NCBI RefSeq assembly: GCF_035594125.1
Contig: NC_087178.1
Span: 10,401,008 to 10,465,007 of the forward strand
Reading direction: 5' to 3'
From: Scylla paramamosain
Taxonomy: Eukaryota > Arthropoda > Malacostraca > Decapoda > Portunidae
Length of the DNA stretch: 64,000 nt
Made by a program: the position numbers and the translations under genes. The notes below the pieces were generated by a model. It saw only the letters and a program-made list of their open reading frames with translations. It ran no database searches and was not told where the DNA came from. Within the stretch, counting starts at the first letter, position 1. Each line of letters opens with the position of its first letter. Below are positions 44,001 to 59,700 of this stretch, piece by piece.

Positions 44001-45675
44001 CAAAAAGCTTAAAAGAATGTAATTCACCCTATATAAGAATTTAAAAAAACATTACAAAAAACGTGTCTTTTAAGTGTTTTTTAATATCTTGATTACCGAA
44101 ACGCTAAAACGCAAGCAAATTACACTTTTATGGAAAAACATAATAATATTACCAAGAAAACAGGTATTTTGAGCATTTCTGGGCTTGTTAAGCAGAAAAA
44201 CGCCAAAATGTATGGAAAGTAACTCTCTATGGGGAAACGAAAAGATATTACAAGAAACATGTAATAAGAGTGTTTTTGAGCTTCTTAGGCACCAAAAACG
44301 CTGTAACGCGTTACTAGAAATCTATATGTAGAAGCAGAATAACATTACTAAAAACGTGTATTTTGAGGATATTTCACATTGTTAGGTACCAAAACCCCAA
44401 ATTCCATGCAAATCTTCCTATACGGGGGAAAGGAAACGATATTTCCAGAAAAGTGTCTTTTGAGTGTATTTGAGCGTGCTAGGAAGAAAAACACTAAAAA
44501 GCCAGGAAAACACCCAATATAAAAAAAACGCTATTCAAAACGTCTCTTTTCAATGTTTTGAGCTACTTACGAACCATAAAGCAAAAACGCATGTAAAACA
44601 CCCATTATGGAGAAACAAAATAATATTTTCAAAAACAGACATTTTGAGTGTTCCGATATTGTTGCGTAGAAAACGCCAAAATGGATGGAAAATGCCATGT
44701 TTGAGGAAACGAAAAGTCTTTAAAAGAAACGCGTGTTTTTTGAGCTTTTAAGGTTTCAAAGCGGTAATACACATGAATAGCACGCTAAATGGAGAAATAG
44801 AACATTATTAACAAAAACATGTATTTTGAGCATATTTTACATTATCAGGTACCAACACCAAAATGCATCCAAAGCACCCTATAGAGGAAAAAGAAAAAGA
44901 TATTTCCAGAAACGTGTGTTTTGAGTGTTTATTAGCGTGTTAGGCACTAAAGTAAAAAAAAAAAAAAAAAATTAAACACCCTATATGGGGAAAAAAAAAA
45001 AAAAAACACGTCTTTTGAATATTTTTGGCCTACTTACGAACCAAAGCGCTAAAACACATGTAAAACTTCCTTTAAGGAGAAAGTGTGTAACTTTACCAAA
45101 AAGAAGTATTTTGAATGCTTTTTTGTTTCTTACGTATAGAAACACCAAAACGCATGGAAAATACTTAATAAGGAAAACGAAAGAAAATTATGAGAATCGT
45201 ATATAATGAGTGTTTTTGAGCTTCTTGGGTACGAAAATCCTAAAAAATGGCAAAAAAAAAAAAAAAAAATCACCAAAAACGTGTGTTTTGAGTGTATTTT
45301 ACATTGTTAGATACAAAAACGGCAAAATTCATTCAAAGAACTTTATATTGGAAAAAGGAAACGAGATTTTGAAAAACCTGTCTTTTGAGTGCTAATGAAA
45401 ACGATAAAAAAAAAAATCATGGAAAGCGCCATATACTGAAAAAAAAAAGACCAAAAAAGTCTCTTTTCAGGGTTCCTGAGATATGTCCTAAAATAGTGGA
45501 ATGCATGGGAAAAAATCCCTGTATGGAAAAACAGTATAACTACCTCAAATGTATATTTAGCATGTTTTTGAGCCTGTTACGTAGAAAAATGCAAAAACGC
45601 GTACAAAGTTCTCTATATGGGGAAACGAAAAGACTACCTGAAACGTGTTTTGTAAGAGCTTTTGAGCTTTTTAGG
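41045..45675 (+). repeat. 5-mer HOR satellite, right arm of copy A
   Basis: Satellite resumes at GCTACTAAAACATGTAC immediately beyond the 5'-truncated end of the CR1 fragment. GAGCGTGTTAGGCACC-type monomers at about 43512, 43985, 44472 and 44930 give HOR spacings of ~460-490 bp. The open frames present, including one of 156 codons on the minus strand at 42150-42620, fall entirely within monomers and are not regarded as genes. Confidence 0.85.
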
Positions 45676-48600
45676 TACCAAAACACTAAAACGCATGAAC
45701 AACACTTCCAAAAAACATGCATTTGTTAGTGTATTTCACAGTTAGGTACCAAAAAATGAAAATGTATGTAAAGCTCCTTATATGGGGAAAGGAAACGACA
45801 TTGCAAGAAACGTGTTTGTTGAGTGATTATGGACATGTTAGGCACCAAAACGCTAGAAAGCATAGAAAGTACCCTATATGGAAAACAATACATCATTACC
45901 AATTACTTGTCATTTCGGTGTTTTTAAGAAACACTTACGTAGCAAAAACTCCTTTATGGAGAAACAGTATAACTTTACCAAAAACGTGAATTTTCAGAGT
46001 TTTTTGAGTTTACGTACAAAAATGCATGGAAAGTACTCTATATGGGGAAAAAAAACACTAAAAGAAACGTGTATTATGAGAGTTATTAAGCTTCTTAGGT
46101 ACCAAAGCGTTAAAAGGCATAAATAGCTCTCTGTATGGCGAAACAAAACTTCTTTACCAAAGACGTGTATTTTTTTGTGTTTTTTTTTTTCACATTGTTA
46201 GGTACCAAACACTAAAATGCCTGCAGAGCCACCAATATGGGGAAACGAAACGACATTAACAGAAATGTCTTTTGAGAGTTTTCTGTGTCTTAGGCACCAT
46301 AAACGTTAAAAAGCAAAGATATCATACTGTATAGAAGAATAAAACATTAACAAAAATGAGTTTTTTTAATGTTTTGAACCACTTATGTACCGAAACGCTA
46401 AAACGCATGCAAAACTTCTTTTATAGAGAAAAAATAAGAAAAAAGTCCAAAACAAGTATTTTGAATGTTTTTCACTTTGTTAGGTATCAAAACGCCGAAA
46501 AGCATTAAAAAAAAAAAAAAAAAAAATCACCTTATATTGTGAAAGAAAACGAGATTCCCAGAAACATTACTTTTGAGTGTCTATGACCGAGTTAGAAACC
46601 AAAATACTAAAAAGCTTGGAAAACGCCCTATAAGCAAAACCAAAACAACTTTAACAAAAACGTCTCTTTTTAGTGTTTTGAGCTACTTACCAAAACGCCA
46701 AAACATATGTAAAACGCCCTTCATGAAAAAATAGTATATTACTATTAAAAACGTGTATTTGGAGTGTTTTTTCAGATTTTTAAGTAGAAAAATGCCAAAA
46801 ATGCGTGGAAAGTACTCTATACAGGGAAAGAAGATATTACGAGTATTTGAGCTTCTCAGGTACCAAAACGCTAAAATGCATGGATATCATTTTGTATTGA
46901 GAAACAAAAACACTAGAAAAGAGGTACATTTTTAATGTATCTCACATTTTTAGGTACTAAAACGCCAAAAAGCATAGAAAACATCCTATATGGAGAAAGA
47001 AAAGGAGATTTCCAGAAACGTGTCTTTCGAGTGTTTAAGAGCGTGCTAGGAAACGAAACGCTAAAAAGGATGGAAAGCCCCCTATAGGGGGAAAACTAAA
47101 GAACCTTAGTGTTGAGTGTTTTTGAACTTATTAGTTACCAAAACAATAAAATGTATTAATACCACTGTATATGGAGAAACAAAAGAAAAAAAAACATAAA
47201 AAAAACGTGTATTTTACGTGTATTTTACATTGTTAGTGTCGTGTTAGTGTTTTTTTGAGCTACTTGCGTACTAAAACGCTAAAACGCATACAAAACACCT
47301 CTTATATAGAAACAGAATAACATTATAAAGAAAAAGATGTTCTGAGTTTTTTAGAGTTTTTTAGGTAGACTAATGCCAAAAGGCATGCAAAAATAGCACT
47401 CATTATGGAGAAACTGTAGAACTTTTAAGTGTATTTCACTTTGTACTACCAAAACGCCAAACTGAATGCAAAACACTGTATATGGGGAAAAGAAACAAGA
47501 TTTCTAGAAACGTGTCTTTTTAGTATTTATGAGCGCGCTAGGTACTAAAACGCTAAAAAGCATGAAAAGAACACCATATGGGGGAAAAAAAACATTACCA
47601 AAAGCTTCTACTTTCGGTGTTTTTGAGCTACTTCCGTGCCAAAACACAAAAATGCCTGCAAAACACACTTTATGGGAAAATATCATAACTTTACCAAAAA
47701 CGTGTAGTTTGAGTGTTTTCAGCTTCTTAGAAAGTTCCTTACATGGGGGAACGAAAGAACATTACGTGAAAGGTTTGTTATAGGTGCTTTTGAGGTTCTT
47801 AGGTACCGAAACGTTAACTCGCATGAATTTCACCCGCTGCGAGACGTGTAAGTTTTTTTTTTTTTTCCTATATTGCTCAGATTTACTTTTGGTCTCCTAT
47901 GAAAATCAATTGTTTTCTCTCTCTGAGCACAACTTTATATATGGAGAAACAGAACAACATTACCAAATACGTGTATTCTTAATTTTTTTTACATCGTTAG
48001 GTACCAAAACGCCAAAATGCACGCACTCCTCTAAATAGGAAAACAAAATATCAAAAAAAAGAATAAATAAATAAATAAAATCTTTTAAATGTATTTGTGC
48101 GTGTTGGAACGCTAAAAAAAAAAAACATGGAAAGCAATATTGTATAGAAAAACAGAACAACAATACCAAGAAAGTGTGTTTTGAGGTTTTTTGAGCTACC
48201 TACGTACTAAATCGCAAAAAATTATGAAAAACACCCTTTATGGAGAAGCAGAGTAATGTTACCAAAAAACAAGTATTTTGAGTGTTTTTGAGCTTGTTAT
48301 GTACAAAAACGCCAAAATGCATGATAAATAACCTATATGGGGAAACGAAAGGATATTACGATAAATGTGTAGTATGAATGTTTTTGAGTTTCTTAAGTAA
48401 AACGCATGAACAACTCTTTATATGGAAAAACCATATCATAACCAAAAATATTTATTTTGAGTGTATTTCATATTGTTAAGTAAGAACAATTTATCGAAAC
48501 GACATTTCAATAAACGTGTCTGTTGAGTGTTTATGAAAGTGTTAGGCACCAAAACGCTGAAAAGAATTTGAAATAACCTATATGGGAAAACCAAATATTA

Positions 48601-48706
48601 CAAATATTACAATATTACAAAAAAGGTGTTTTTTTTCACATTATCAGGTACTAAAACGCCAAAATGCGTGAAACAAACGACTTTATCAAAAATGTGTCTT
48701 TTGAGT
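45676..48706 (+). repeat. 5-mer HOR satellite, left arm of copy B
   Basis: Collinear with 34349-37535 apart from a ~185-bp loss (about two monomers) at about 47108, where GAACCTTA joins directly to GTGTTGAGTG. Confidence 0.85.
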
Positions 48707-48884
48707 ATTTATCAGCGTGCCATGTTGCCCAAAATGTCTCTGTCAGCTGCAGGTTGAGGTTTCCCGTTAACCAAAATAAATGAATAAAAGGAAAATGAAA
48801 TAAATAAATATAAATAAATATAGAAAATAAAGTAATAGAAAGACAAATGAGTAAATAGATTAAAATAAATAAATAAATAAATAA

Positions 48885-49263
48885 ACGACGTCGGTGCCGA
48901 TAACGATGCGATTTTCACGATAACGAAGCGGATTTCACGATAACGATGCAGTTTTCACGATAACGATGCGATTTTCAAAAAGACGCGGGAATCAATTTAA
49001 ACGAAGCGAGTTTCATAATAACGATGCGGTTTTCACGATAACGAAGCAATTTTCACGATAACGACGCGGGAATCACATTAAACGAAGCGAGTTTCACGAT
49101 AACGATGCGATTTTCACGATAACGAAGCGAGTTTCACGATAACGACGCGGGAATCACATTAAACGAAGCGAATTTCACGATGACGACGCAGGAATCACAT
49201 TAAACGAAGCGAGTTTTACGATGACGACGCGGGAATCGCATTAAACGAAGCGAGTTTTCACGA
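48885..49263. repeat. CpG-rich ~20-bp minisatellite, copy B
   Basis: Same variant order as copy A. It starts ACGACGTCGGTGCCG, where A and C have ACGATGCCGGTGCCG, a change private to B. Confidence 0.92.
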
Positions 49264-49264
49264 A

Positions 49265-49605
49265 GTGTGGGGACAGTGGCGCTGCAACCCTCCAGCCCCT
49301 CACACTGAACAAGAGGTCATCAGAAAGACAATTTTGACAAACTCACCAGTCACTGCCATGGAAGGCGCACTCTTCTCCCCAAAAGAGGTCCCTCGCATGG
49401 CAGTGTCTGGGGCATGATGGAGGCCAATTTACTCCTTTGTAGTTAGGTCCTGAACGTTATTTTTGATGAACTACTACACACAATTCACCAGACACTGTCA
49501 CGGAAGGAGGAGCCCGTATCTCCCCATCAGGGCCCCAGTGGTGGCAGTATCTGGTGGTTGGTGCGTAGTGTTAACGATGGCCTCTTGTTGGGTGTGAGGG
49601 GCTGG
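49265..49605. repeat. Nested inverted-repeat (foldback) element, copy B
   Basis: Same outer arms and both inner hairpins as copy A, with a few substitutions (for example GAAGGCGCACTC in place of GAAAGCGCACTC). Confidence 0.75.
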
Positions 49606-49630
49606 AAGTGGACGATCATATCTTAATAAG

Positions 49631-49754
49631 GAGGTAAAGGAGGAGCGGGACTTGCTGCCCGATCCCCGCCCTGGGCCCCGGGTGGAACCAGACAGCCACC
49701 CTCTCCTCCAGTACGCTCCCCCTGTCCTCCACGGGCCGGAACGAATTTTGGATG
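49631..49754 (+). CDS. Exon-like open frame, copy B
   Basis: Counterpart of the copy A frame, with the same GTAAGT donor at 49755. One visible difference (CCTCTCCTCCAG against CCTCCCCTCCAG) changes Pro to Leu in the HPPLQ segment. The frame stays open. Confidence 0.3.
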
Positions 49755-50089
49755 GTAAGTTTCCGAATCGAGATTGAATTTTGCGATAAATATTAAATCG
49801 TCGTCAGTATATGAGAAGTGGTGTTGGTTGACGCGAGAGAGAAAATCGGTTCATCAGTGAGGCGAGACGAGGTTGTGCCTCTGAGTGCCCTGCGTATCCC
49901 TGTGTCTCTCATAATAGCAATGATTTATTTAGGGCAATGACTTCAGCTTGCCTACAGTGCGCATTTGAGGCGAGTTAGAAATAAATAAATCTTGGACGAT
50001 ATTATATGTGATTTTTAGATACAGTCATCGCATAACACTACTGATAACATGTTGGAATTGACAGGAACCAGGACAACCAATTGTCCCGG

Positions 50090-50146
<57 letters not shown>

Positions 50147-50403
50147 CTTTCATTTCTTACCTACCTCCTTCCTTCCTCCCTCTTCCTTCCCTCCCTTCCT
50201 TTCTTAATCTATATCCTCATTCACATATCTCTAGTACTTCCTCCCTCCCTTCCCCCATTCTTCCTTTATTATCCATGAGATCCCTTCCTTCTTTCACTTT
50301 GCTTCCTCTCCTCTTCCCCCTTTCAAAGAAGGAAATCTCACGTCTCCACCTTCCTTCCCCTTTTTTTTCTTTCCTTTTCACTCCAAACAAGCGGATTTGA
50401 AAC

Positions 50404-50497
<94 letters not shown>

Positions 50498-50804
50498 TCC
50501 ACCACCACCCTTCCTTCTTTCCCTACTTCCTTTCCTTCACTACTCCCATCCAACATACAAGCGAATTCGTTCCTCCTCCTCTTGGTTTGAGTTTTCTGTC
50601 AAACTTTTAAAAGGCTATGTTCCTCTCCTTCCTTCCTTCCTTCGCTCCTTCCTTCCTTTGTTCCTTCCTTCCTTTACTCGCTTTCTTTAATCCTTTACAC
50701 ACTACCACTCGCTCTTCTTTCCTTTCTTCTTTTCTTCGTTTCTTCCTTTTTCGTATTTTTAACTCACTCGCTCTTCTCTCCTCCTTAATTCACTTGCATT
50801 TTTT

Positions 50805-50889
<85 letters not shown>

Positions 50890-50897
50890 TCCTTCCT
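50090..50897. repeat. Pyrimidine-rich block with three (CT)n tracts, copy B
   Basis: (CT)n at about 50090-50144, 50406-50495 and 50808-50887. The middle tract is about twice as long as in copy A. Confidence 0.95.
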
Positions 50898-51076
50898 TCC
50901 TTGCTTGCTGTGGTGTTAATACTTATTAAGTTAATCAAACGTGAGCCTTCACCGCTCCAGAATGCCAGCGTGAGGGAGAAAGACGAGGGAACAATTACAC
51001 TAGATGAAGAATTGTATGAGAAAAAAGGATAATAATTTGGGTGATCCAAGTTATGAAGGTGATATCAAGGAATGTT

Positions 51077-51504
<428 letters not shown>

Positions 51505-51513
51505 TTTTTTTAA

Positions 51514-52258
51514 GAATATAAAAAACATAAGAAGTAAGGGAAGCTGCAAGAAGCCATCAGACCTACACGTGGCAGTCCCTGTATGAATCCTACCTACCTA
51601 TTTCCAGCTATCATCCCCATTCATAAATCTGTCTAATCTTCTCTTAAAGCCCCTTAATGTCTTAACACTAAGAACTTGATTACTGAGTCTATTCATCAAC
51701 CACTCTATTTGAGAACCAGTTTCTTCCTATCTCTTTTTTAAACCTAAGTTTTTCAAGATTCAACCCCAAATTTCTTGTTCAATCTTAATGATCTTAAGAA
51801 TTTTGCTTACGTCCCCCTTGTTATAACTCTTATACCACTTAAAGACTTCTATCAGGTCCCGTCTTAACCTACGTCTCTCTAAAGAATGGAAATTTAACAG
51901 CTTCAATCTCTTTATCCCCTGTATCCTTTTAGACATTCTCCTTTGTACTGATTCTAATAGACCTATATCCTTCCAGTAATATGGGGACCAGAACTGCACA
52001 GCGTAGTCCAGATGAGGTCTGACCAGTGCCAAATATAATTTTAACATTACTTGAGAACTTTTACTTTTAACACTCCTAAAAATTAATATTAATACCCTGT
52101 TTGCCCTGTTTCTGGCCTCTATGCATTGCTTTCCAAGAAGGAGTTCACAGGTAACTATAACTTATAAATCTTTTTCGCACCCTGAACCTACCAGAGCTTT
52201 GTTATGTATTGTGTACATACTGTGTGGGTTTCTTCTAACTACGCTAAGATTTATGACT
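51514..52258 (-). mobile_element. CR1-type LINE 3' fragment, copy B
   Basis: The same fragment duplicated with the 11-kb unit; longest intact piece 51760-52047. It differs from A by a Tyr-to-His change at the YSLERRR segment, a state shared with copy C. Confidence 0.85.
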
Positions 52259-52267
52259 TTCTTTTTT

Positions 52268-55200
52268 GTTTCTTAGCTACTAAAACATGTACAAAATCCC
52301 CAAAATGTATTCAAAATAACCTATATTGCTAAAGAAAACGCCATTATGAGAAACTTGTCTTATGAGTGTTTTTGAACTTCTTACGCACATAAACGTTAAA
52401 ACTCTTTGTGAAGAAACAGAACAAAATTACCAAAAATGTGTATTTTGAGTGTGTTTCACATTGTTAGGTCCCATAACCCGAAACTGCATACAAAGCACCC
52501 TCTATGGGGAAACGGAACGAGATTTCCAGAAATGTGTCTTTGAAGTGTTTGTGAACGTGCTAGGCATCAAAAAGCTAAAAAGCATGGAAAGCACCATATA
52601 TGGAAAATGAAAAAAAAAAGTATTATCAAAAACGTTTTTTTTTTCAGTGTTTTGAGCTACTTACGTAACAAAGTGCTAAAATGCATTCAACCCTGTATGG
52701 AAAGGAGAATAACTACCAAAAACAATCATTATGAGTTTTTTTTTTTGAGCTTGCTACGTACAAAAACACCAAAATGCGTTTACATGTGTATTTCACATTC
52801 TTAGTTGCCCTAACGCAATATGCATGCAAACCACTCTATAAGATGAAAGTAAACGACATTTCCAGTAACGTGTCTTTTGAGTGTTTGTAAGCGTGTTAGG
52901 CACAAAAACCTAAAAAGCATAAAAAAAAAGTACGATATATGAAGAGATAGAACAACATTAGCAAAAACGTGTATATTGAGTACATTTCACATTGCAAGGT
53001 ACCAAAACGACAAAATGCATGCAAAGCACACTATTTGGGGAAATGACCTATTTAGGTGAAGGAAACGAAATTTCCCCCAAAACTTTTTTTTGTTTTTGTT
53101 TTGTGTTTAGTGTCTATGAGCGTGTTAGGAACGAAAAAAACACACACACACAAAGAAATGGAAAACACCCTATATTGGAAAAAAATGAAAAAAAACTATC
53201 AAAAACGTCTCTTTTCAGTGTTTTTTTGATCTCTTTATGTATCAAAACTCTAAAACGCATGCAAAACACACTTTATGGAGAAACAGATTAACATTACCAA
53301 AAACAAGTATTTTCATCGATTTTGAACATTTTACACACAAAATCGCCAAAATGCATTGAAAATACCATATATGGGGTAACGAAAGAACATTACGAGAAAC
53401 GTGTATTATTAGTGTTTTTAAGCTTTTTAAATCGCATAAATACCACTCATTATGAAGAAACAGACAAACATTACCAAAAATGTGTTTTTCAGTATTTTTC
53501 ACATTCTTAGTTACCAAAACACCAAAGTGCATGCAAAGCTCTTCATAATGAAAAACAAAAGGAAATTTCCAGAAAAGTTTCTTTTGAGTGTTTATAAGCG
53601 TTTTATGCATCGAAACGATATATGGGGAAAGGAAACGAGATTTCCAGAAACATGTCTTTTCAGTGTTTACACGCATGCTAGGCACCAAAACGCTAAAGAG
53701 CATGGAAATCACCCTATATGGAATACAAAACTACATTATAAGAAACTTGTCTTTTGTGTGTGTGTTTTTTTTTTTTAGCTTATGTACCAAAACAATAAAA
53801 CGCATGCATGCATGCATGGAAAAAAAATATATATATATATATAAAACTAAGTATTTTGAGTGTTTTGTGCTTGTAAAGTAGAAAAACGCCAAAATGCATG
53901 GAAAATAACCTATATGGGGTAACGTAAGAATATTACGAGAAACGTGTATTATGAATGTTTTTAAACTTCTTAGCAAAATGTGAAAACGCCTAAACATCCC
54001 TCTATATGGAGAAACAAAACAACATTACCAAAAACGTGTATTTTGAGTGTTTTCCACATTCTTAGGTACCAAAAAAGCTAAAACAAATGGAAAGTCCATA
54101 TATGAGCTAACGAAATTAAATTTCCAGAAATGTGTTTTATGGGCGTTTTTGCCACCAAAACACAAAAAAAATATATGGAAATTAACCTATATGAGAATAC
54201 AAATGAACAATTCCAAAAACGTATATTTTGAGTGTATATCACATTGTTAGGTACCAAATCAGCAAAATATGGGGAAACAAAACGGAATTTCCAGAAACGT
54301 CTCTTTTGAGTGTTTATGAGCTTGTTAGGCACCAAAACGTTAAAAAGCATGGAAGGCGCCCTATGTTGGAAAAAAAAAAAATACCAAAACATCTCTCAGG
54401 TGTTTTGATCTACTTTCAGAGCAAAGCCCTAAAACGCATGTAAAACATGTGGGAAGTGAATAAATAATGAATAGCACTCTATATAGAGAAACAAAATAAC
54501 TTTACCAAAACCCCAAAATGCATTGAAAGCATCATATATAGGGTAAGAAACCAAGATTTTCCCCGAAAAAAAGTGTCTTTTTAATATTTATGAGCGTGTT
54601 AGGAATCAAAACACTAAAAATTATGGAAAATACCCGATATGGGAAAAAAAAAATTACCAAAAACGTTTTTTTTTTATATTTTTGAGCTACTTACTAGCCA
54701 AAACGCAAAATAGCAAGCAAAACACCCTTTATGGAAAAACAGAATAACATTACAAAAAAAGCATTTTTAATGCTTTTGAACTTAAATAGTAAAATGCCAA
54801 AAAGCATGAAAAGTACCCTATATGGAGAAATGAAAAGTCATTACGAGAAAGGTGTATTATGAGAGTTTTTGAGCTTTTTAGGTATCAAAAAACACCAAAA
54901 CGCATGAATAGCACTCTGTATGGAGAAAAAAACAACATTAAAAAAACGTGAATTTTGAGTGTCTTTCATAGTTAGGTATCAAAACACCGAAATGTACGCA
55001 AAGCCTCATAAATAGGGACACGAAACGACATTACCAGGAAAGCGTATTTTCATTGTTTTCTGTCTCTGAGTGTGTTAGGGACCAAAAAGCTTAAAAGAAC
55101 GTAATTCACCCTATATAAGAATTTAAAAAAAAACATTACAAAAAACGTGTCTTTTAAGTGTTTTTTAATATCTTGATTACCGAAACGCTAAAACGCAAGC

Positions 55201-56777
55201 AAATTACACTTTTATGGAAAAACATAATAATATTACCAAGAAAACAGGTATTTTGAGCATTTTTGGGCTTGTTAAGCAGAAAAACGCCAAAATGTATGGA
55301 AAGTAACTCTCTATGGGGAAACGAAAAGATATTACAAGAAACATGTAATAAGAGTGTTTTTGAGCTTCTTAGGCACCAAAAACGCTGTAACGCGTTACTA
55401 GAAATCTATATGTAGAAGCAGAATAACATTACTAAAAACGTGTACTCGTATTTTGAGGATATTTCACATTGTTAGGTACCAAAACCCCAAATTCCATGCA
55501 AATCTTCCTATACGGGGGAAAGGAAACGATATTTCCAGAAAAGTGTCTTTTGAGTGTATTTGAGCGTGCTAGGAAGAAAAACACTAAAAAGCCAGGAAAA
55601 CACCCAATATAAATAAAAACGCTATTCAAAACGTCTCTTTTCAATGTTTTGAGCTACTTACGAACCATAAAGCAAAAACGCATGTAAAACACCCATTATG
55701 GAGAAACAAAATAATATTTTCAAAAACAGACATTTTGAGTGTTCCGGTATTGTTGTGTAGAAAACGCCAAAATGGATGGAAAATGCCATGTTTGAGGAAA
55801 CGAAAAGTCTTTAAAAGAAACGCGTGTTTTTTGAGCTTTTAAGGTTTCAAAGCGGTAATACACATGAATAGCACGCTAAATGGAGAAATAGAACATTATT
55901 AACAAAAACATGTATTTTGAGCATATTTTACATTATCAGGTACCAACACCAAAATGCATCCAAAGCACCCTATAGAGGAAAAAGAAAAAGATATTTCCAG
56001 AAACGTGTGTTTTGAGTGTTTATTAGTGTGTTATGCACTAAAGTAAAAAAAAAAAAAAAAAAATTAAACACCCTATATGGGGGAAAAAAAAAAACACGTC
56101 TTTTGAATATTTTTGGCCTACTTACGAACCAAAGCGCTAAAACACATGTAAAACTTCCTTTAAGGAGAAAGTGTGTAACTTTACCAAAAACAAGTATTTT
56201 GAATGCTTTTTTGTTTCTTACGTATAGAAACACCAAAACGCATGGAAAATACTTAATAAGGAAAACGAAAGAAAATTATGAGAATCGTATATAATGAGTG
56301 TTTTTGAGCTTCTTGGGTACGAAAATCCTAAAATGCAGAGATTTTACATGGCAAAAAAAAAAAAAAAAAAAATCACCAAAAACGTGTGTTTTGAGTGTAT
56401 TTTACATTGTTAGATACAAAAACGGCAAAATTCATTCAAAGAACTTTATATTGGAAAAAGGAAACGAGATTTTGAAAAACCTGTCTTTTGAGTGCTAATG
56501 AAAACGATAAAAAAAAAATCATGGAAAGCGCCATATACTGAAAAAAAAAAGACCAAAAACGTCTCTTTTCAGGGTTCCTGAGATATGTCCTAAAATAGTG
56601 GAATGTATGGGAAAAAATCCCTGTATGGAAAAACAGTATAACTACCATAAACGTATATTTAGCATGTTTTTGAGCCTGTTACGTAGAAAAATGCAAAAAC
56701 GCGTACAAAGTTCTCTATATGGGGAAACGAAAAGACTACCTGAAACGTGTTTTGTAAGAGCTTTTGAGCTTTTTAGG
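52268..56777 (+). repeat. 5-mer HOR satellite, right arm of copy B
   Basis: Collinear with 41045-45675 apart from ~145 bp lost at about 52780 and small homopolymer length changes. Confidence 0.85.
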
Positions 56778-59700
56778 TACCAAAACACTAAAACGCATGA
56801 ACAACACTTCCAAAAAACATGCATTTGTTAGTGTATTTCACAGTTAGGTACCAAAAAATGAAAATGTATGTAAAGCTCCTTATATGGGGAAAGGAAACGA
56901 CATTGCAAGAAACGTGTTTGTTGAGTGATTATGGACATGTTAGGCACCAAAACGCTAGAAAGCATAGAAAGTACCCTATATGGAAAACAATACATCATTA
57001 CCAATTACTTGTCATTTCGGTGTTTTTAAGAAACACTTACGTAGCAAAAACTCCTTTATGGAGAAACAGTATAACTTTACCAAAAACGTGAATTTTCAGA
57101 GTTTTTTGAGTTTACGTACAAAAATGCATGGAAAGTACTCTATATGGGGAAAAAAAACACTAAAAGAAACGTGTATTATGAGAGTTATTAAGCTTCTTAG
57201 GTACCAAAGCGTTAAAAGGCATAAATAGCTCTCTGTATGGCGAAACAAAACTTCTTTACCAAAGACGTGTATTTTTTTTTGTTTTTGTTTTTTTTCACAT
57301 TGTTAGGTACCAAACACTAAAATGCATGCAGAGCCACCAATATGGGGAAACGAAACGACATTAACAGAAATGTCTTTTGAGAGTTTTCTGTGTCTTAGGC
57401 ACCATAAACGTTAAAAAGCAAAGATATCATACTGTATAGAAGAATAAAACATTAACAAAAATGAGTTTTTTTAATGTTTTGAACCACTTATGTACCGAAA
57501 CGCTAAAACGCATGCAAAACTTCTTTTATAGAGAAAAAAGAAGAAAAAAGTCCAAAACAAGTATTTTGAATGTTTTTCACTTTGTTAGGTATCAAAACGC
57601 CGAAAAGCATTAAAAAAAAAAAAAAAAAAAAATAACCTTATATTGTGAAAGAAAACGAGATTCCCAGAAACATTACTTTTGAGTGTCTATGACCGAGTTA
57701 GAAACCAAAATACTAAAAAGCTTGGAAAACGCCCTATAAGCAAAACCAAAACAACTTTAACAAAAACGTCTCTTTTTAGTGTTTTGAGCTACTTACCAAA
57801 ACGCCAAAACATATGTAAAACGCCCTTCATGAAAAAATAGTATATTACTATTAAAAACGTCTATTTGGAGTGTTTTTTCAGATTTTTAAGTAGAAAAATG
57901 CCAAAAATGCGTGGAAAGTACTCTATACAGGGAAAGAAGATATTACGAGTATTTGAGCTTCTCAGGTACCAAAACGCTAAAATGCATGGATATCATTTTG
58001 TATTGAGAAACAAAAACACTAGAAAAGAGGTACATTTTTAATGTATCTCACATTTTTAGGTACTAAAACGCCAAAAAACATAGAAAACATCCTATATGGA
58101 GAAAGAAAAGGAGATTTCCAGAAACGTGTCTTTCGAGTGTTTAAGAGCGTGCTAGGAAACGAAACGCTAAAAAGGATGGAAAGCCCCCTATAGGGGGAAA
58201 ACTAAAGAACCTTAACAAAAAGGTCTCTTTCCTGTGTTTTGAGCTACTTACGTAAGAAAATGCCAAAACACATGTATCTCTGTATGAATAACAAGCTAAA
58301 TATCAAGTAATTTGAATGTTTTTTGAGCATTTTACAAAAATGCCAAAATGCTTCAAACTACTTCACATGTGGGAAGAAAAAAATACGAGAAACATCTATT
58401 ATGAGTGTTTTTGAACTTATTAGTTACCAAAACAATAAAATGTATTAATACCACTGTATATGGAGAAACAAAAAAAAAACATAAAAAAAACGTGTATTTT
58501 ACGTGTATTTTACATTGTTAGTGTCGTGTTAGTGTTTTTTTGAGCTACTTGCGTACTAAAACGCTAAAACGCATACAAAACACCTCTTATATAGAAACAG
58601 AATAACATTATAAAGAAAAAGATGTTCTGAGTTTTTTAGAGTTTGTTAGGTAGACTAATGCCAAAAGGCATGCAAAAATAGCACTCATTATGGAGAAACT
58701 GTAGAACTTTTAAGTGTATTTCACTTTGTACTACCAAAACGCCAAACTGAATGCAAAACACTGTATATGGGGAAAAGAAACAAGATTTCTAGAAACGTGT
58801 CTTTTTAGTATTTATGAGCGCGCTAGGTACTAAAACGCTAAAAAGCATGAAAAGAACACCATATGGGGGAAAAAAAACATTACCAAAAGCTTCTACTTTC
58901 GGTGTTTTTGAGCTACTTCCGTGCCAAAACACTAAAATGCCTGCAAAACACACTTTATGGGAAAATATCAACTTTACCAAAAACGTGTAGTTTGAGTGTT
59001 TTCAGCTTCTTAGAAAGTTCCTTACATGGGGGAACGAAAGAACATTACGTGAAAGGTTTGTTATAGGTGCTTTTGAGGTTCTTAGGTACCGAAACGTTAA
59101 CTCGCATGAATTTCACCCGCTGCGAGACGTGTAAGTTTTTTTTTTTTTTTCCTATATTGCTCAGATTTACTTTTGGTCTCCTATGAAAATCAATTTTTTT
59201 CTCTCTCTGAGCACAACTTTATATATGGAGAAACAGAACAACATTACCAAATACGTGTATTCTTAATTTTTTTTACATCGTTAGGTACCAAAACGCCAAA
59301 ATGCACGCACTCCTCTAAATAGGAAAACAAAATATCAAAAAAAGAATAAATAAATAAATAAAATCTTTTAAATGTATTTGTGCGTGTTGGAACGCTAAAA
59401 AAAAAAACATGGAAAGCAATATTGTATAGAAAAACAGAACAACAATACCAAGAAAGTGTGTTTTGAGGTTTTTTAAGCTACCTACGTACTAAATCGCAAA
59501 AAATTATGAAAAACACCCTTTATGGAGAAGCAGAGTAATGTTACCAAAAAACAAGTATTTTGAGTGTTTTTGAGCTTGTTATGTACAAAAACGCCAAAAT
59601 ACATGATAAATAACCTATATGGGGAAACGAAAGGATATTACGATAAATGTGTAGTATGAGTGTTTTTGAGTTTCTTAAGTAAAACGCATGAACAACTCTT